DNA of 64,000 bases from Bovifimicola sp050309585 (GTDB lineage Bacteria; Bacillota; Clostridia; Lachnospirales; Lachnospiraceae), in NCBI GenBank assembly GCA_050309585.1, contig JBNRML010000154.1:8037-72036 (forward strand). The letters are read 5' to 3'. The position numbers and the translations under genes are program-made. Below are positions 31,833 to 41,628 of this stretch, piece after piece. The first letter of the stretch is position 1; every line of letters begins with the position of its first letter. The notes beneath the pieces are model-generated. The model searched no databases. It was not told where the DNA came from and worked only from the letters and a program-made list of their open reading frames with translations.

Positions 31833-32321
31833 TTATATTACTTTTTCCTCTTTTCCAACAGCACGGATAATAAGCCTGCCATCATCAGGGTCAAAAATAA
31901 TTGTTCTTCCATAATTAAGTCCTGTATCTTCAGCAACAATTTCTATTTTCAATTTATCTAACATAAGCTTTACTGCTTCAACATTCTTTTCTCCAACCTT
32001 CATAATGTCACCGCTAGCCGCACCATAAGCGAACATCTGGGCTCCACCTGCAATCTTGGCCACCATATGTTCCTTACTTGCCCCGGCTTTTATCAGACTG
32101 TCATACATATCCTGTATGCCTGTATCTGCAAACTTATTTCTGTTAGTATTATTTCTGATTTTTGTACTGTCCGGCAGCATAACGTGAATCATACCACTGA
32201 CCTTCGTCTTTACATCATATATTACTACGCCGACACAAGAACCTAACCCAAGAGTCGTTAAACCCTTGGGTGGTTCACACATTTTCATGTCGGCCATTCC
32301 AACCTTTAATATTTCATCCAT
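31833..32321 (-). CDS. cheD: Chemoreceptor glutamine deamidase CheD
   Basis: The 162-residue enzyme deamidates receptor glutamines and is inhibited or used by CheC. It contains the active-site TTLGLGSCVGVVIYD (Cys with the following GVVIYD), the conserved His in MIHVMLPDS and KIAGGAQMF. Length is normal. RBS GAGAGGTTCGGGTC. It follows cheC directly, the typical pair. Confidence 0.95.
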   Translation of the reverse strand: MDEILKVGMADMKMCEPPKGLTTLGLGSCVGVVIYDVKTKVSGMIHVMLPDSTKIRNNTNRNKFADTGIQDMYDSLIKAGASKEHMVAKIAGGAQMFAYGAASGDIMKVGEKNVEAVKLMLDKLKIEIVAEDTGLNYGRTIIFDPDDGRLIIRAVGKEEKVI

Positions 32322-32342
32322 GACCCGAACCTCTCAAATACA

Positions 32343-32969
32343 TTATACACCAAGTGAATTCAATATTTTTTCGTAAGATTCGAGTTCCGGAACAAGAATA
32401 TAATATCCCTGTATTGGATTTCCCTTTTCTTTTTCATCATCAAATTCAGTCTCAATAAGTAACACCTTGTCACCAATTTTACCAAACTCTATGGCTGGCA
32501 CACTAAGAATTGTACAGGCCATATCTATCTGTAATAAAGGTACAGAAACATCTATCACTAAATTTGTCATCTCTGACAATGACCTCAAATATGCCCCTGC
32601 AATAATGTTTCCTATCTCCATTACTGCTGACATTTCAACATCATCAAATCCGCCACTTCCATCATCATCCTTGGACATCAGGATATTGACAAGATTTCTG
32701 GCAATATCTTCCTTCATCAAAAACATCATCATTCCGTTTATGTCGCCTTTGAGCATAATAAGTATTCCTACCATTACCTCTTCTTCAAGGCCAAGGATAG
32801 TTGAAATTTCATCAAACTCCACAAGTCTGACATGAGGCACACCTATGTCAACACGTTTATTAATCATTTGCGCAAGGGCCGTAGTGGCATTTCCTGCCCC
32901 GATGTTACCTAATTCCCTAAGAACATCATACTGCATTGAGCTGAGCTCATTTAAATCAATCTTTGACAT
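32343..32969 (-). CDS. cheC: CheY-P phosphatase CheC
   Basis: The 208-residue protein has two active-site signatures of the CheC/FliY/CheX family: DVLRELGNIGAGNATTALAQ near the N-terminus and SAVMEIGNIIAGAYLRSLSE in the middle (E-x2-N). Both sites are intact, so phosphatase activity is expected. It terminates the chemotaxis signal together with CheD. No second CheX is seen. Confidence 0.95.
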   Translation of the reverse strand: MSKIDLNELSSMQYDVLRELGNIGAGNATTALAQMINKRVDIGVPHVRLVEFDEISTILGLEEEVMVGILIMLKGDINGMMMFLMKEDIARNLVNILMSKDDDGSGGFDDVEMSAVMEIGNIIAGAYLRSLSEMTNLVIDVSVPLLQIDMACTILSVPAIEFGKIGDKVLLIETEFDDEKEKGNPIQGYYILVPELESYEKILNSLGV

Positions 32970-32982
32970 TCAATCACACTTT

Positions 32983-33465
32983 CTACTGTTGAGGTGCCTG
33001 ATTCTGTACCTCTCCGATTACATTATTAATGTTTAATAATGATATTAATGTGTTATTTGCTTCATTTTTTCCGATTCCGGCAAGATATTTTGAATGTTCG
33101 TCCTTTGTGTCAATTACCATCTTGTCAATTTTTGAATTATCAAGATTTACAACTTCTTTAACCATATCAACAATGATACCGATGGTTTCCTGCTGTTCTG
33201 GTTTTAAAATAATAATTCTTGTCTTGTCTGTAAATGTATCTGCCTCAAGCTCAAATCTCTTTCTGAGGCTCATAACAGGGACAATTTCACCACGAAGATT
33301 AATTACTCCGTTAAAATATGGCAATGACTTTGGAACTCTTGTTATTTTCTGCATTCTTACAATGTTATCCACATAACTGATGTCAATACCATACTGCTCT
33401 ACTCCAATATTTACTACTATGTACTGTTTTGATTCTAATTCTGTTTCAATTTTGTTGATATCCAT
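32983..33465 (-). CDS. cheW: Chemotaxis coupling protein CheW
   Basis: The 160-residue protein connects receptors to CheA. It shows the CheW fold (YIVVNIGVEQYGIDISYVDN, ITRVPKSLPYFNGVINLRGE, VPVMSLRKRF). The ATG at 33465 follows GGGGGTGGCGAAAGAT; the frame from 33483 would start inside the cheA stop (TAATG). It is slightly longer than E. coli CheW by a C-terminal QNQAPQQ tail. Confidence 0.95.
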   Translation of the reverse strand: MDINKIETELESKQYIVVNIGVEQYGIDISYVDNIVRMQKITRVPKSLPYFNGVINLRGEIVPVMSLRKRFELEADTFTDKTRIIILKPEQQETIGIIVDMVKEVVNLDNSKIDKMVIDTKDEHSKYLAGIGKNEANNTLISLLNINNVIGEVQNQAPQQ

Positions 33466-33482
33466 ATCTTTCGCCACCCCCA

Positions 33483-35549
33483 TTATAATAATGTGTTTAC
33501 ATCAAGGATCAATGCTACTTCACCATCACCGAGTATTGTGGCACCGCCTATAATTTTGCTTACATTGCTTAAATATTTTCCTAATGACTTGATAACGATT
33601 TCCTGCTGTCCGATTAATCTGTCAACAACCAGACCGGCAAGCTTTTCTCCCTTTTTAACAACAACCACTGTGAGACTTTCGTCATCCTCTGTCTGTTCAA
33701 TATCAAGAACATGATCAAGTCTTATTAACGGAATAACTGTTCCTCTTAAGTTTACAACCTCTTTAGACTGAACATATTTAATTTCTGAAACCGGAATATC
33801 TTCAATAATATGAATGTTTCCAAGTGAAATGGCATATTTTTCATCACCAAGCTCAACCATAAGTGCCTGGATAATAGCAAGTGTAAGCGGAAGTCTGATA
33901 ACAAATGTACTTCCCTTTCCAAGCTCTGTCTTAACTTCAATATCACCACCAAGTGATTCAATTTTTGTCTTTACAACGTCAAGGCCAACACCTCTTCCCG
34001 ATATATCTGATACAACCTTGGCTGTTGAGAAGCTCGGTTTAAATAAGAGGTCAATAACCTCCTTCTCTGACATCATTGCTGCCTGTTCCGGAGTAATGCT
34101 TCCCTTGTCAATGGCTTTATTTCTAACTGCTTCAACGTCAATACCATTACCGTCATCCCCAACCTCAATGACAACGTTGTTACCATCCTGATAAGCATCA
34201 AGTCTGATTGTTCCTTTCTCGGGCTTATTCTTCTTAATTCTTTCCTCAGGAGACTCAAGGCCGTGGTCAGCGGAGTTACGTAACAGATGCATCAATGGAT
34301 CACCGATTTCATCAATAACAGTACGGTCCAACTCTGTATCCTCACCAGTCATAACAAGCTCCATATTCTTGTTGAGCTTCTTACAAAGGTCTCTGATCAT
34401 ACGAGGGAATTTCTGTGTAACTGTTTCAATAGGCATCATTCGAACCTTCATAACCGATTCATGAAGATTTGTAGTTACGCGCTCAAGGTACTCTATCTGT
34501 TCGTTGAAGGCCTGGGAATTTGTTGCCTGTGTCGCAACACTCTGGGAAACAAGACCGTTCTTTGCGATAATAAGCTCACTTACAAGATTCATAAGTACAT
34601 CGAGCTTTTCAATATCAACTCTGACTGAACGGTTTACAACCGGTTTTCCTGCCGTCTTAGCCTTTGCAGGTGCCTGTTCTGTCTTTTCCTCTGCCTTAAT
34701 AGTTTTCTTCTCCTCAACCTTGGCAACCTCTTCCTTCTTTTCTTCTCCCGGAATACTTTCAAGTTTCTCACCGATTGCATCCTTAATCTCTGATACATTC
34801 TTTATAATGCCAATAACCTTATCCAGGGATTCATCTGATATAATGCAAATGCTGAAATCAAAATCAAATCTCTCATCTTCTATATCCTGTGCAGGCGGAT
34901 TTGATTTAATAATCTCACCTACCGCCTCTAAGTTCTTAAATACCAAAAATGCCCTTGCGGCTTTCAAAAGACATGACTCGTCAACATACACAGTAATTGT
35001 ATACACGTTCAATTTCTTTTCGAATGCCTCTGTAATGGCGTGTTTTTCAAAATCAGCAAAAACAAAATTCTTATACTTTCTCTTGTCATCAGCACCCTGT
35101 GACGCTTCTGGTGACGCTTCTGGTGCCGCCTGAGCTGCTGCTGGTGCTTCTGCCGGTGCTGCTGATCCACCATTTAAAATGGCTTCAAGCTGTTTTAAGA
35201 TAGGCTCATTGTCATTGTCACCCTCATCAGAAGTTTCCTGAATATTGTCAAGATAGCTTTCCAAAGCATCAAGGCACTGAAACAAAATATCCACAAGATT
35301 TGGACTTACTTTCATCTTATCATTTCTAATCTCTGAGAATACATTTTCCATCTGGTGGGTAAGCTTCTGCATACGCTTATATCCCATTGTTCCTGCCATA
35401 CCCTTTAATGAATGGGCAGCACGGAAAATTTCATTAATTGTATCCTTGTTTTCCGGCTCCTGTTCGATAATGAGCAACTGCTCATTAAGACTCTGTAAAT
35501 GTTCTTTTGTTTCATCAATAAAAATCTCTAAATACTGGCTAACGTCCAT
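33483..35549 (-). CDS. cheA: Chemotaxis histidine kinase CheA
   Basis: The 688-residue kinase has an Hpt domain with the phospho-His in RAAHSLKGMAGTMGYKRM, an Ala/Pro linker, a P2-like regulatory domain (FDFDFSICIISDESLDKVIG), the dimerisation helices (VDIEKLDVLMNLVSELIIAK), the ATPase domain (LLRNSADHGLESPEERI, GRGVGLDVV) and a C-terminal CheW-like domain (ISLGNIHIIEDIPVSEIKYV). It phosphorylates CheY and CheB. It overlaps the upstream cheB gene end by 11 bp. Confidence 0.97.
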   Translation of the reverse strand: MDVSQYLEIFIDETKEHLQSLNEQLLIIEQEPENKDTINEIFRAAHSLKGMAGTMGYKRMQKLTHQMENVFSEIRNDKMKVSPNLVDILFQCLDALESYLDNIQETSDEGDNDNEPILKQLEAILNGGSAAPAEAPAAAQAAPEASPEASQGADDKRKYKNFVFADFEKHAITEAFEKKLNVYTITVYVDESCLLKAARAFLVFKNLEAVGEIIKSNPPAQDIEDERFDFDFSICIISDESLDKVIGIIKNVSEIKDAIGEKLESIPGEEKKEEVAKVEEKKTIKAEEKTEQAPAKAKTAGKPVVNRSVRVDIEKLDVLMNLVSELIIAKNGLVSQSVATQATNSQAFNEQIEYLERVTTNLHESVMKVRMMPIETVTQKFPRMIRDLCKKLNKNMELVMTGEDTELDRTVIDEIGDPLMHLLRNSADHGLESPEERIKKNKPEKGTIRLDAYQDGNNVVIEVGDDGNGIDVEAVRNKAIDKGSITPEQAAMMSEKEVIDLLFKPSFSTAKVVSDISGRGVGLDVVKTKIESLGGDIEVKTELGKGSTFVIRLPLTLAIIQALMVELGDEKYAISLGNIHIIEDIPVSEIKYVQSKEVVNLRGTVIPLIRLDHVLDIEQTEDDESLTVVVVKKGEKLAGLVVDRLIGQQEIVIKSLGKYLSNVSKIIGGATILGDGEVALILDVNTLL

Positions 35550-36609
35550 CGTTTTGCACCCCCACGTTCTTTATAATTGCTTCGGAAATCTTGTCTAAAG
35601 GCTGTACCTCATCTGCAAGTCCCGCGTTTATGACCGCCCTTGGCATCCCGTAAACCACACAGGATTTCGCATCCTGGCTAATCACATATACATCTTTTGT
35701 CTTTGATAAGGTTCCTATTCCAATGGTGCCATCAGCTCCCATTCCTGTCAGAACCACACAGGTTATCTCATCATATTTAGAATCTGCCAGGGATTCATAC
35801 ATAATGTTTGCACATGGTCTCAATCCCTCTCTCGGTTCCTCATCTGATAACGCAATAACATGTCCTTTTCCTGATTCATAAGCCACACGCATCTGTTTTC
35901 CACCCGGTGCTATGTAAACCTTTCCCTTTTCAAGGACATCCCCTTGCTCTGCCTCTTTTACTTCCACATCACTTAATTCATTAAGTCTCTCTGACAGGGA
36001 TTTTGTAAATCCTGCAGGCATATGCTGCACCAATATCATTGGCGCATCCATATTATTAGGAAGCTTCGGTATCACCTCTTTCAATGATTTTGGTCCACCT
36101 GTCGAGCAGGCCAGGGCAATTAGTTTTTCTCCATTTTTTTTCTTTGCCGGAGTATTTTTCAAATCACCGATAACTTCTTTTTCCTCTTCATCGGCACCAT
36201 TCATGCCAGCCGCTACCCTTACTGATTCTAATAGTCTTTCCCTAAAATCATCAATATTTTCACCACTGGTATTTGATGGCTTCAACACTAAATCAATGGC
36301 ACCGTTTTCCAGTGCAAGAATGGCCTCCATCGCCCCCTCCTTAACAAGGGTACTCACCATAATGACCTTACATTTCAGTTTGTATTTTTTTACCTTTTTA
36401 AGTACTTCCAAACCGTTCATCTTAGGCATATTGACATCAAGTAATACTATGTCATATTTACCATTGTTTCGTATAAGCAGGTCTAATCCCTGTATGCCAT
36501 CTCCTGCCGTATCAACTACTTCAAGAAAATCATCTGTTGCTATTATATCAGAAACCACCCTTCTCATGAGTGCAGAATCATCAATTATCAAAATTTTACA
36601 TTTATCCAT
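35539..36609 (-). CDS. cheB: Chemotaxis methylesterase CheB
   Basis: The 356-residue protein has a receiver domain (ILIIDDSALMRRVVSDIIAT, DIVLLDVNMPKMNG) and a methylesterase domain with the Ser-His-Asp triad in ALACSTGGPKSL, LVQHMPAGFTKSLSERLN and LTGMGADGTIGI. The ATG at 36609 follows AATGGAGAAGAA; the frame is open to 36633. It removes methyl groups from receptors; the partner methyltransferase CheR is not in the window. Confidence 0.95.
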   Translation of the reverse strand: MDKCKILIIDDSALMRRVVSDIIATDDFLEVVDTAGDGIQGLDLLIRNNGKYDIVLLDVNMPKMNGLEVLKKVKKYKLKCKVIMVSTLVKEGAMEAILALENGAIDLVLKPSNTSGENIDDFRERLLESVRVAAGMNGADEEEKEVIGDLKNTPAKKKNGEKLIALACSTGGPKSLKEVIPKLPNNMDAPMILVQHMPAGFTKSLSERLNELSDVEVKEAEQGDVLEKGKVYIAPGGKQMRVAYESGKGHVIALSDEEPREGLRPCANIMYESLADSKYDEITCVVLTGMGADGTIGIGTLSKTKDVYVISQDAKSCVVYGMPRAVINAGLADEVQPLDKISEAIIKNVGVQNDGR

Positions 36610-36663
36610 TTCTTCTCCATTCCGCAGGCGCAAGTATCTATTCAGAACAAATTACAGATACAA

Positions 36664-37404
36664 TTAATTTCTCTGCCTCATACGTCTCTCTGTTTCAAAA
36701 ATATGTTTAATGATTATTTCTCTTGCATTATTTGGAATTTCCAGATATTCCACTCTCTGTTCAAATATCCTGTCATTACTTATCATTTTCTCTGAACGCA
36801 GCACCTCTGCCTTCACGCCATAAATACTTTTACCATCATTATTTGATAAATCCAGCTTAATAAGTATTGTTGTTCCCGGCTCAAGTTTTTCGCTTGATGA
36901 AAACCTCACTCCTCCACCACTTATATCCACGATAATTCCTTTTTTCAATCCATTGTGGTCAAGCATTTCCCTAATGAGCCCGTCATCCTCTGAAAGCTCC
37001 TCTGCCTGTTCCTTGTCAACCACCAAATATTCCACTTCTCTGGTATATTCCAACCGATAATACTGTCTTCTCTGATATTTTCTAAGCTCCTGCACAAGCT
37101 CAATGACTAAAATAAATAAGCCATTTTCCTTATATCTGTTGGTAACAACAAATTTGCTTTTGTACAAGCCCCCTGTAGCAAAAAAACATACATCAAACCT
37201 TGCATTTTCAGGCAGCGGAATTACTCTTCCTTCTACTATAGGCATAGCAATTCTCAACTGGGTATCATCAATTATGTCATAAATCTGACTAACCAGCGGC
37301 TTTGCATAAATAGAATTCTGCTCTATAAGCTCCTTCTTCTTTTCTCCACTGACAGGCTTGGTTATTTCAAGTCTGTCCCCCAAAGACAATACCTTGCTGA
37401 TCAT
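36664..37404 (-). CDS. PilZ-domain flagellar brake-like protein (YcgR type)
   Basis: The 246-residue protein has an N-terminal YcgR-like domain and a PilZ domain with the cyclic-di-GMP binding motifs RRQYYRLEYTREVEYL (RxxxR) and DISGGGVRFSS (D-x-S-x2-G). It should bind cyclic di-GMP and slow or redirect the motor. It sits between cheB and flhG, a normal position in Clostridia. RBS GGAGGTGCATAACA. Confidence 0.85.
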   Translation of the reverse strand: MISKVLSLGDRLEITKPVSGEKKKELIEQNSIYAKPLVSQIYDIIDDTQLRIAMPIVEGRVIPLPENARFDVCFFATGGLYKSKFVVTNRYKENGLFILVIELVQELRKYQRRQYYRLEYTREVEYLVVDKEQAEELSEDDGLIREMLDHNGLKKGIIVDISGGGVRFSSSEKLEPGTTILIKLDLSNNDGKSIYGVKAEVLRSEKMISNDRIFEQRVEYLEIPNNAREIIIKHIFETERRMRQRN

Positions 37405-37406
37405 TG

Positions 37407-38300
37407 TTATGCACCTCCTCCCTTATTTTTTCTGAATTTCTTCAAAAACATATACATAAGACCTTTTTCTTCATCCTGCTCTGGTGTCTTAATATCCAAA
37501 AGATTCCCGGCTATTTTTTGGAACGATTTTGCTCCCTTTGAATTTGGGAATACAATAGATATTGGTTTCTGCTGAATAATTGCTTTTGACATATATTCGT
37601 CCTCCTCAACAATTCCCAAGAATTCTATATTCATATTCAAGAATTTGCTAACTACTACATTAATCTTGTTGTAAAGATTCACACCCTCTTCATAAGACGA
37701 AACCTTATTTGTCATAATCTTAACATTTGTGGCATCATTTTTAAAATCACCATGCCTGCTAAGGGCTTTTAAAAGTGAATAAGAATCTGTCATCGATGTG
37801 GGCTCTGGTGTCATCACAAGAACCACCTCATTGCTGATAACCACAAAGTCCAATACCGAATCTGATATTCCCGCTCCTGTATCAATAATTAGAATATCCG
37901 TCATACTCTCAAGCTCTTTTATTTTGTACACAAGATACATAATTTGATCCTTTGACAGATTGCTAAAACTGGTAATTCCCGATCCTCCAGAAACAAAACC
38001 TATATCCATTGGCCCCTTCACAATTATGTCTTTGAGATTTTTTCCCCTGAATACCAAATCTGAAAGGTTGTACTTCGGAATTGCTCCAAACATTACTTCT
38101 ATATTTGCTAATCCAAAATCCGCATCAAAAATAATTACGCTCTTTCCCTGAAGCCTGAACTGGATAGCCAGGTTTATGGCAGTACTTGTCTTTCCGACGC
38201 CCCCTTTACCACTTGTAACAGTGATAACCCTGGCCTTCTTTTCCTCTTCCTTCTGTGGTGCCATCTTAACGATATTTCTTAAGTTTTGTGCCTGATCCAT
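37407..38300 (-). CDS. flhG: FlhG, MinD-like ATPase controlling flagellum number and placement
   Basis: The 297-residue protein has a deviant Walker A (TSGKGGVGKTSTAINLAIQF), FDADFGLANIEVMFG and LIIDTGAGISDSVL, as in FlhG/YlxH. It pairs with the FlhF GTPase, whose gene overlaps it by one base (TAATG). The C-terminus is basic (MFLKKFRKNKGGGA), suitable for membrane contact. RBS GGGAGGTGGTAAATA. Confidence 0.95.
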   Translation of the reverse strand: MDQAQNLRNIVKMAPQKEEEKKARVITVTSGKGGVGKTSTAINLAIQFRLQGKSVIIFDADFGLANIEVMFGAIPKYNLSDLVFRGKNLKDIIVKGPMDIGFVSGGSGITSFSNLSKDQIMYLVYKIKELESMTDILIIDTGAGISDSVLDFVVISNEVVLVMTPEPTSMTDSYSLLKALSRHGDFKNDATNVKIMTNKVSSYEEGVNLYNKINVVVSKFLNMNIEFLGIVEEDEYMSKAIIQQKPISIVFPNSKGAKSFQKIAGNLLDIKTPEQDEEKGLMYMFLKKFRKNKGGGA

Positions 38301-39469
38301 TATTTACCACCTCCCAAAAGATTCTTTGCAAGTTTCTGGGTGTCAATAATGTTTATATCATCAGGTACCATCTGTCCACTTGTTATGTATGACAGATCCG
38401 CACCTGTTCTCAGCTTAATATTTAAAATATTACCCAATTCAGATGTTTCATCTAATTTTGTGAAAATTATATTGTACTTTCCAATTTCATTATATACATC
38501 AACAATGCTTATCAAATCCTTGTATTTTGTGGCCGCACTTACAACAAGAAAAACATTTTTTGTAAATCTCTCCGGAATGACAGAGTCATTAACAAAATGC
38601 ATCATCTCCATGCACTGCTCTTTGTTTTTATGTGATCTACCTGCAGTATCTACCAAAACAAGGTCATAATCCTTAAAGGATTCCATTGCATCATTTAATT
38701 CATCTATTGTATACACCACCTTAAGTGGTATATCAAGGATATTAGCATATGTCCTAAGCTGCTCAACTGCTGCAATTCTGTATGTATCAGAAGTAATCAT
38801 GGCAACCTTTGCGCCCCTGTCGAGTTTAAATTCTGATGCAATTTTGGCAATCGTTGTAGTTTTTCCAACACCTGTGGGACCTACAAAGAAGTTTATCTCA
38901 GGATTTTTTTCACTTGCCTCAACCACCTTTGGACTACCAATTTTAAGAATAATCTTCTGGTAAACTGAAGCTAAAATCGAATCCAGATTGCTCTCTTTTT
39001 TCAGTGATGACTCAATCTCTGAAACTATCTGGTTTATGTATTTTTCTTCAACCTCACTATCCAGTAACTGATTATAAATAAGCTGAATGAAAGTAAAATT
39101 TGCATTTTTTTCCTTCTGCGGTATCTCTTTTTCCTCTGTCGCCACCTGCTTTTCAGCTATTCTTGACTCAAGTATTGACTGCAAATTGTCAAGTTTCTCC
39201 TCAATTGCAGTAGGCTTTTTCTCCTCCTGCAAAATATTTCCACCGGTATTCTCACTTACAGCCACATTTATCTTATTTACAGGAATTGATGAGGTTGTCT
39301 TTTCCTCCAATGCCGCGGTAACTTCAACTATGTCTTTTTTAAATAATCTTTTAAAGCCTCTCTGCTTTGTAGTTTTTATATTTAATACTACCGCATTGCT
39401 TCCCATTTCTTCCTTTGCCATCATAACCGCTTCCTGCTCTGTCCCGGCGGTAAATTTTTTGATTATCAT
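38300..39469 (-). CDS. flhF: FlhF, SRP-type GTPase for flagellar placement
   Basis: The 389-residue protein has an N-terminal basic region (MIIKKFTAGTEQEAVMMAKE), a charged linker and a GTPase domain: FVGPTGVGKTTTIAKIASEF, ITSDTYRIAAVEQLRTYANI, LVDTAGRSHKNKEQ and IFTKLDETSELG. FlhF marks where the first flagellar export ring is built and is switched by FlhG. It follows flhA without a gap. Confidence 0.95.
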   Translation of the reverse strand: MIIKKFTAGTEQEAVMMAKEEMGSNAVVLNIKTTKQRGFKRLFKKDIVEVTAALEEKTTSSIPVNKINVAVSENTGGNILQEEKKPTAIEEKLDNLQSILESRIAEKQVATEEKEIPQKEKNANFTFIQLIYNQLLDSEVEEKYINQIVSEIESSLKKESNLDSILASVYQKIILKIGSPKVVEASEKNPEINFFVGPTGVGKTTTIAKIASEFKLDRGAKVAMITSDTYRIAAVEQLRTYANILDIPLKVVYTIDELNDAMESFKDYDLVLVDTAGRSHKNKEQCMEMMHFVNDSVIPERFTKNVFLVVSAATKYKDLISIVDVYNEIGKYNIIFTKLDETSELGNILNIKLRTGADLSYITSGQMVPDDINIIDTQKLAKNLLGGGK

Positions 39470-41503
39470 TTATATGCTCACCATCCCTACTGACTGTAAT
39501 TCTATGTTTGATTCAATTTCGTTATACGAAACCACAACCAAATCCTTAAAGTAATCCTGAGTAATTCTCTTATAATACATTCTCACAATCGGAGATGTGA
39601 CAACAATTCCAGGCTTACCCATTTTCTCAAGCTTATCAATTTCTTCCTCTGTTGCCTTAATTAACCTTCTGGTCTTTTCAGGCTCCAAAGTAATGTATGC
39701 CCCCTGTTCTGACTGCTTAATTGAAGCCATTATTTCCTGTTCAACTTCCGGGTCAAGAGTCACTACGGTAGTCGCCTCATTTGGTGCAAAAAACTTATTT
39801 GAAATGGCTCGTTTTAAGCTCTGTCTTACATATTCCGTCAATACATCTGTATCCCTTGTAACCGCCGCATGGTCTGCCAGCGTTTCAAGTATTGTAAGCA
39901 GGTCTCTTATGGAAACTCCTTCCTTCAAAAGATTCTGAAGCACCTTCTGAATCTCGCCGATATTTAAAAGCTTTGGAACAAGCTCTTCCACCAAAGTCTG
40001 ATTTGTATCCTTAATATTGTTAATAAGATTCTGAACATCCTGTCTTGTAAGCAATTCATCAATGTGGGTTCTCACAACCTCTGTAAGATGTGTCGCTATA
40101 ATGGATGGAGGATCTACAACAGTATATCCCAAAGTTTCCGCTCTTTCTCTCTGTCTCTCAGTAATCCACAATGCCGGCAAATGGAATGAAGGTTCAAAGG
40201 TAGGAATACCGCTGATTTCCTCTTCTACATACCCCGGGTTCATCGCCATGTAGTGGTCAAATAATATTTCACCTTCACTTACCTGAATACCCTTTATTTT
40301 AATAATATACTGATTTGGATTTAATTGAATATTATCTCTCAGACGAATGATAGGCACCACTGCTCCCAGCTCAAGGGCTATCTGCCTTCTAATCATTACA
40401 ACTCGGTCAATAAGATCCCCTCCCTGGTTTACATCTGCCAGTGGAATAATACCATAACCAAATTCCAACTCTATCGGATCAACCTGTAAAAGCGAATTAA
40501 CATTTTCCGGCCGTCTGATTTCCTCAGCCTCAGCTTCTGCTTCATCCACCTGACTCTCTACCTCGGCAAGCTTTGTTTCCTCCTTCATCCTGTTTCCAAG
40601 AAGAATTGCCGCAATACCAAATGGAACAAAAATAAACCATGGAAGCGGTGTAAACACACCTAGAAATGCCAACGCACCACCAACATAATATAATACCTTT
40701 GAGGTGGTAAAGAGCTGGCTGAAAATTGTCCCACCCAAGTCTTCCGTGCTTCCTGTTTTAGTTACAAGAATACCTGTTGCCAGTGAAATCATAAGCGACG
40801 GAATGGAGCTTACAAGGCCATCACCAATGGTAATGATTGTATAATAATCAAAGGCCTCGCCTGCTGCCATGCCTCCCCTTAACATACCCATGATGATACC
40901 TCCAACTATATTTATACAGGTAATTACGAGTCCGGCTGTGGCATCTCCCTTTACGTACTTAACAGCACCATCCATGGAACCAAAGAAAGCAGATTCCTGT
41001 GCAATCTTTTCACGTCTTTCCTTAGCTTCCTTATCAGTAATTGCCCCGGTATTTAAGTCGGCATCAATAGCCATCTGTTTACCCGGCATAGCATCAAGCG
41101 TGAATCTGGCCGTTACCTCAGCCACACGCTCAGAACCCTTATTGATAACCATAAACTGCACAATCAGCAAAATAATGAATATAATGATACCTATAATAGG
41201 ATCCCCTCTTCCCACAAACTGACCAAAGGTTGTTACCACCTTTCCGGGATTTCCGGTTTTTAAAATCAGTTTTGTGGAAGAAATATTAAGTGATATTCTG
41301 AAAACTGTTGTGAGCAAAAGTATTGTTGGAAACGATGACATATCCAAGGGTTCTTTTGCAAAAAATGAATTAAAAAGGATTACCATCGAAACAAACATAT
41401 TAACAGCCAGAAGCACATCCAATAAATCTGAAGGTATTGAAATAATCATAAATACAATTGCTGCCAGAAGATATAATCCAACACCTAAATCTGTTTTTTT
41501 CAT
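39470..41503 (-). CDS. flhA: FlhA, flagellar export gate component
   Basis: The 677-residue protein has about eight membrane helices (from LYLLAAIVFMIISIPSDLLD), the FHIPEP-family signature (RISLNISSTKLILKTGNPGK, VTARFTLDAMPGKQMAIDAD) and a large cytoplasmic domain that docks export chaperones. Length is usual. RBS GGAGGCGAAACAGAC. Confidence 0.97.
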   Translation of the reverse strand: MKKTDLGVGLYLLAAIVFMIISIPSDLLDVLLAVNMFVSMVILFNSFFAKEPLDMSSFPTILLLTTVFRISLNISSTKLILKTGNPGKVVTTFGQFVGRGDPIIGIIIFIILLIVQFMVINKGSERVAEVTARFTLDAMPGKQMAIDADLNTGAITDKEAKERREKIAQESAFFGSMDGAVKYVKGDATAGLVITCINIVGGIIMGMLRGGMAAGEAFDYYTIITIGDGLVSSIPSLMISLATGILVTKTGSTEDLGGTIFSQLFTTSKVLYYVGGALAFLGVFTPLPWFIFVPFGIAAILLGNRMKEETKLAEVESQVDEAEAEAEEIRRPENVNSLLQVDPIELEFGYGIIPLADVNQGGDLIDRVVMIRRQIALELGAVVPIIRLRDNIQLNPNQYIIKIKGIQVSEGEILFDHYMAMNPGYVEEEISGIPTFEPSFHLPALWITERQRERAETLGYTVVDPPSIIATHLTEVVRTHIDELLTRQDVQNLINNIKDTNQTLVEELVPKLLNIGEIQKVLQNLLKEGVSIRDLLTILETLADHAAVTRDTDVLTEYVRQSLKRAISNKFFAPNEATTVVTLDPEVEQEIMASIKQSEQGAYITLEPEKTRRLIKATEEEIDKLEKMGKPGIVVTSPIVRMYYKRITQDYFKDLVVVSYNEIESNIELQSVGMVSI

Positions 41504-41628
41504 GTCTGTTTCGCCTCCTTTTCTATCTGAATTTATTTATATCATCAATCAGTTTATTGAAACATTTTCTATCTTACTAATTTATCTTACTTATTTATCT
41601 TACTTATTTATCTTACTTATTTTTTTCT

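Noticed and set aside
34504..35133. 209-codon plus-strand frame opposite cheA
   Set aside because: Antisense shadow of the Ala/Pro-rich linker and P2 region of cheA.
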